Of a stretch of 14,669 nucleotides of DNA, positions 13,114-14,669 are shown one piece after another. The translations under genes and the position numbers were made by a program. The notes beneath the pieces were generated by a model. The model had not been told where the DNA came from and did not search any database. It was given only the letters and a program-made list of their open reading frames with translations. The stretch covers positions 1-14,669 of the forward strand of contig JBOGFI010000093.1 of the NCBI GenBank assembly GCA_050743365.1, given 5' to 3'. The stretch is from JBOGFI01 sp050743365. Lineage in GTDB: Bacteria > Actinomycetota > Acidimicrobiia > IMCC26256 > JACDBD01. Numbering within the stretch: position 1 is the stretch's first letter; each line of letters starts with the position of its first letter.

Positions 13114-14669
13114 TCAGACCCGGTCGCGCAGCTCCTCGAGCTCGTCGACGGTCATGAGCACCGCACGCGCCTTCGAGCCCTCGGACGGCCCGACCACGCC
13201 CTTGCGCTCGAGCAGGTCCATGAGCCTCCCGGCCCGCGCGAAGCCGACCCGCAGCTTGCGCTGGAGCATGCTCGTCGAGCCGAGGCCGTTGCGCACGACC
13301 AGCTCCATCGCCTCGTTCAGCAGCTCGTCGTCCTCGCCCATCTCGGCCGGGCTCCCCCCGCGCCCGTCGTCACCGGCGACGCCCTCCACGTAGTTCGGCG
13401 CCGCGCTCTGCCGGCGCCAGTGGCCCACCACCTTGCGCACGCACTCCTCGTCGACCCACGAGCCCTGGATCCGGACGGCGCGGCTCGAGCTTGCCGATGT
13501 GAGCAGCATGTCCCCCTGTCCGATGAGCTTCTCCGCGCCGGCCTGGTCGAGGATCACCCGCGAGTCGGCCAGGCTGGTCACCGAGAACGCGAGCCGGCTC
13601 GGGATGTTGGCCTTGATGACGCCGGTGATGACATCAACCGACGGGCGCTGCGTGGCAATCACGAGGTGGATGCCGACGGCCCGGGCCATCTGCGCGATGC
13701 GGCAGATGCTGGCCTCGACATCGCGGGCCGCCACCATCATCAGGTCGTTGAGCTCGTCGACGACGACGAGGATGTAGGGAAGCCGCTCATAGCCTTTGCC
13801 GGTGACCGGGTCGGGGTCGTCCGAGGTGGGAAGGTCGCCGCGATCGAAAGCGGCGTTGTACCCGGTGACGTCGCGCACGCCGACCTCGGCGAGCAGCTCG
13901 TAGCGCAGGTCCATCTCGCGGACCGCCCAGTCGAGTGCGTTGGCGGCCTTCTTGGGGTTCGTGACCACCGCGGTGAGCAAGTGGGGCAGGTCGTTGTAGG
14001 CGCCGAGCTCGACGCGCTTGGGGTCGACGAGGATGAGGCGCACCTCTTCCGGTGTCGCGCGCATCAGGATCGAAGTGACCACCGAGTTGATGCAGCTCGA
14101 CTTCCCGGCACCGGTGGCTCCGGCGATCAGGAGGTGCGGCATCTCGGTGAGGTTGAGCATCACGGCCCGCCCCGAGATGTCGCGGCCGAGGCCGACCTCG
14201 AGCGGGTGGTGGGACTGCCGGGCCTCGGGCGTGGCGAGCACGTCGCCCAGGGTCACGAGCTGGCGCTGGCGGTTGGGGACCTCGACCCCGATCGCGCTGC
14301 GCCCCGGGATCGGGGCGAGCAGACGCACGTCGGGCGACGCCATCGCGTAGGCGATGTCGTGGCTCAAGGTGGTCACGCGGTTGACCTTCACTCCCGAGGC
14401 CAGCTCGAGCTCGTAGCGGGTGACGGTGGGCCCCACCGTCGTGCCGACGATGCGGGCGTCGACGCCGAACTGGTGCATGGTCGCCTCGAGGACCCGGCCG
14501 CCCTCCTCCACGAGACGCCGATCCACCTGACGCCCGCTCCCCCGCTTCAGGACACCGGGCGACGGGAGGCTCCACGATCCGGGCCGGAACCCGGGTCCGA
14601 GGTCGATCGGGATCTGCACGACGTCGGCGCCGCTCTCCGCGGGCACGGCGGTCGCGGCCGGCTTGGCCG
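13114..14669 (-). CDS. ftsK: FtsK/SpoIIIE DNA translocase (5' end outside window)
   Basis: About 517 C-terminal residues of the septum-anchored motor that pumps chromosomal DNA during division. Visible in order: the linker and alpha subdomain (VVQIPIDLGPGF to about 14470), then the beta RecA-like motor with Walker A AGATGAGKSSCINS (near 14090-14130), LVDPKRVELGAYNDLPHLL, Walker B-type LVVVDELNDLMM (near 13740) and IATQRPSVDVITGVIKANIPSRLAFSV. Last is the gamma winged-helix domain that reads FtsK-orienting sequences (EDDELLNEAMELVVRNG to about residue 10 from the end). The N-terminal membrane domain must lie beyond 14669; the frame is open to the edge, and the GTG at 14646 is an internal valine, not a start. 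The second Walker B flank reads DELND, where the common form is DELAD. It ends just before a strong hairpin shared with the convergent small gene. Confidence 0.97.
   Translation of the reverse strand, partial: AKPAATAVPAESGADVVQIPIDLGPGFRPGSWSLPSPGVLKRGSGRQVDRRLVEEGGRVLEATMHQFGVDARIVGTTVGPTVTRYELELASGVKVNRVTTLSHDIAYAMASPDVRLLAPIPGRSAIGVEVPNRQRQLVTLGDVLATPEARQSHHPLEVGLGRDISGRAVMLNLTEMPHLLIAGATGAGKSSCINSVVTSILMRATPEEVRLILVDPKRVELGAYNDLPHLLTAVVTNPKKAANALDWAVREMDLRYELLAEVGVRDVTGYNAAFDRGDLPTSDDPDPVTGKGYERLPYILVVVDELNDLMMVAARDVEASICRIAQMARAVGIHLVIATQRPSVDVITGVIKANIPSRLAFSVTSLADSRVILDQAGAEKLIGQGDMLLTSASSSRAVRIQGSWVDEECVRKVVGHWRRQSAAPNYVEGVAGDDGRGGSPAEMGEDDELLNEAMELVVRNGLGSTSMLQRKLRVGFARAGRLMDLLERKGVVGPSEGSKARAVLMTVDELEELRDRV

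Noticed and set aside
13786..13805. Degenerate or broken ftsK motor
   Set aside because: The DELND variant and the PDPVTGKGYERLP insertion before it were examined, but Walker A, Walker B aspartate/glutamate, the TQRPSVDVITG motif and gamma domain are all intact and in one frame.

Overview
The window is GC-rich (by eye around 70%), densely coding, and reads as a chromosomal segment of an actinobacterium. The backbone is the actinobacterial ftsK - rimO - pgsA - cinA - thpR - recA - miaB neighbourhood. GTG/TTG starts, 4-base stop/start overlaps, TANNNT promoters sitting directly on start codons, and a Gram-positive-type SOS box (CGAAC-N4-GTTCG) all agree with this. A deep-branching group such as Acidimicrobiia is plausible because clgR and recX, which often sit in this neighbourhood, are missing. 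That class-level guess is inference.

Layout from left to right. 1-1258 (-): 5' part of miaB, whose C-terminus lies outside the window. 1301-2571 (+): a two-gene unit of a TauE/SafE-type permease and a GNAT acetyltransferase, overlapping by GTGA. 2622-2663: a perfect 13-bp hairpin between the converging GNAT and recA genes. 2686-3753 (-): recA, with a long leader holding two DNA-damage promoter signatures. 3933-8186 (-): one tight operon, rimO > pgsA > cinA > thpR > VOC protein, which runs towards recA. 8257-8694 (+): a small zinc-ribbon protein divergent from rimO. 8704-12542 (-): a complete conservon-type signalling operon (NIT-domain sensor kinase > roadblock > DUF742 > small GTPase), every gene overlapping the next. 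12696-13022 (+): a small three-segment membrane protein. 13073-13105: a strong hairpin between converging genes. 13114-14669 (-): the C-terminal motor and gamma domain of an FtsK/SpoIIIE DNA translocase, with its N-terminus outside the window.

How they work together. Housekeeping functions dominate: tRNA and ribosomal-protein methylthiolation (MiaB, RimO), phosphatidylglycerol-phosphate synthesis (PgsA), NMN/pyridine-nucleotide repair (CinA), RNA-end chemistry (ThpR), recombination and SOS (RecA), and chromosome segregation (FtsK). The conservon is the one signalling module: the kinase-like membrane sensor, MglB-like roadblock protein, DUF742 protein and Ras-like GTPase are expected to form a membrane-associated switch.

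The strongest non-coding observations are three. First, the recA leader has a LexA box filling the spacer of one promoter and a separate PafBC-type (RecA-independent) promoter motif closer to the gene. Second, a 14-bp tandem repeat before cinA builds two five-codon mini-ORFs chained by ATGA overlaps to the cinA start. Third, there are leaderless-type promoters, clearest at rimO. I found no RNA genes, CRISPR array, insertion sequence or prophage. No gene-free stretch exceeds 300 bases; the longest is the recA leader (3754-3932). I see no convincing evidence of a wholly new system.
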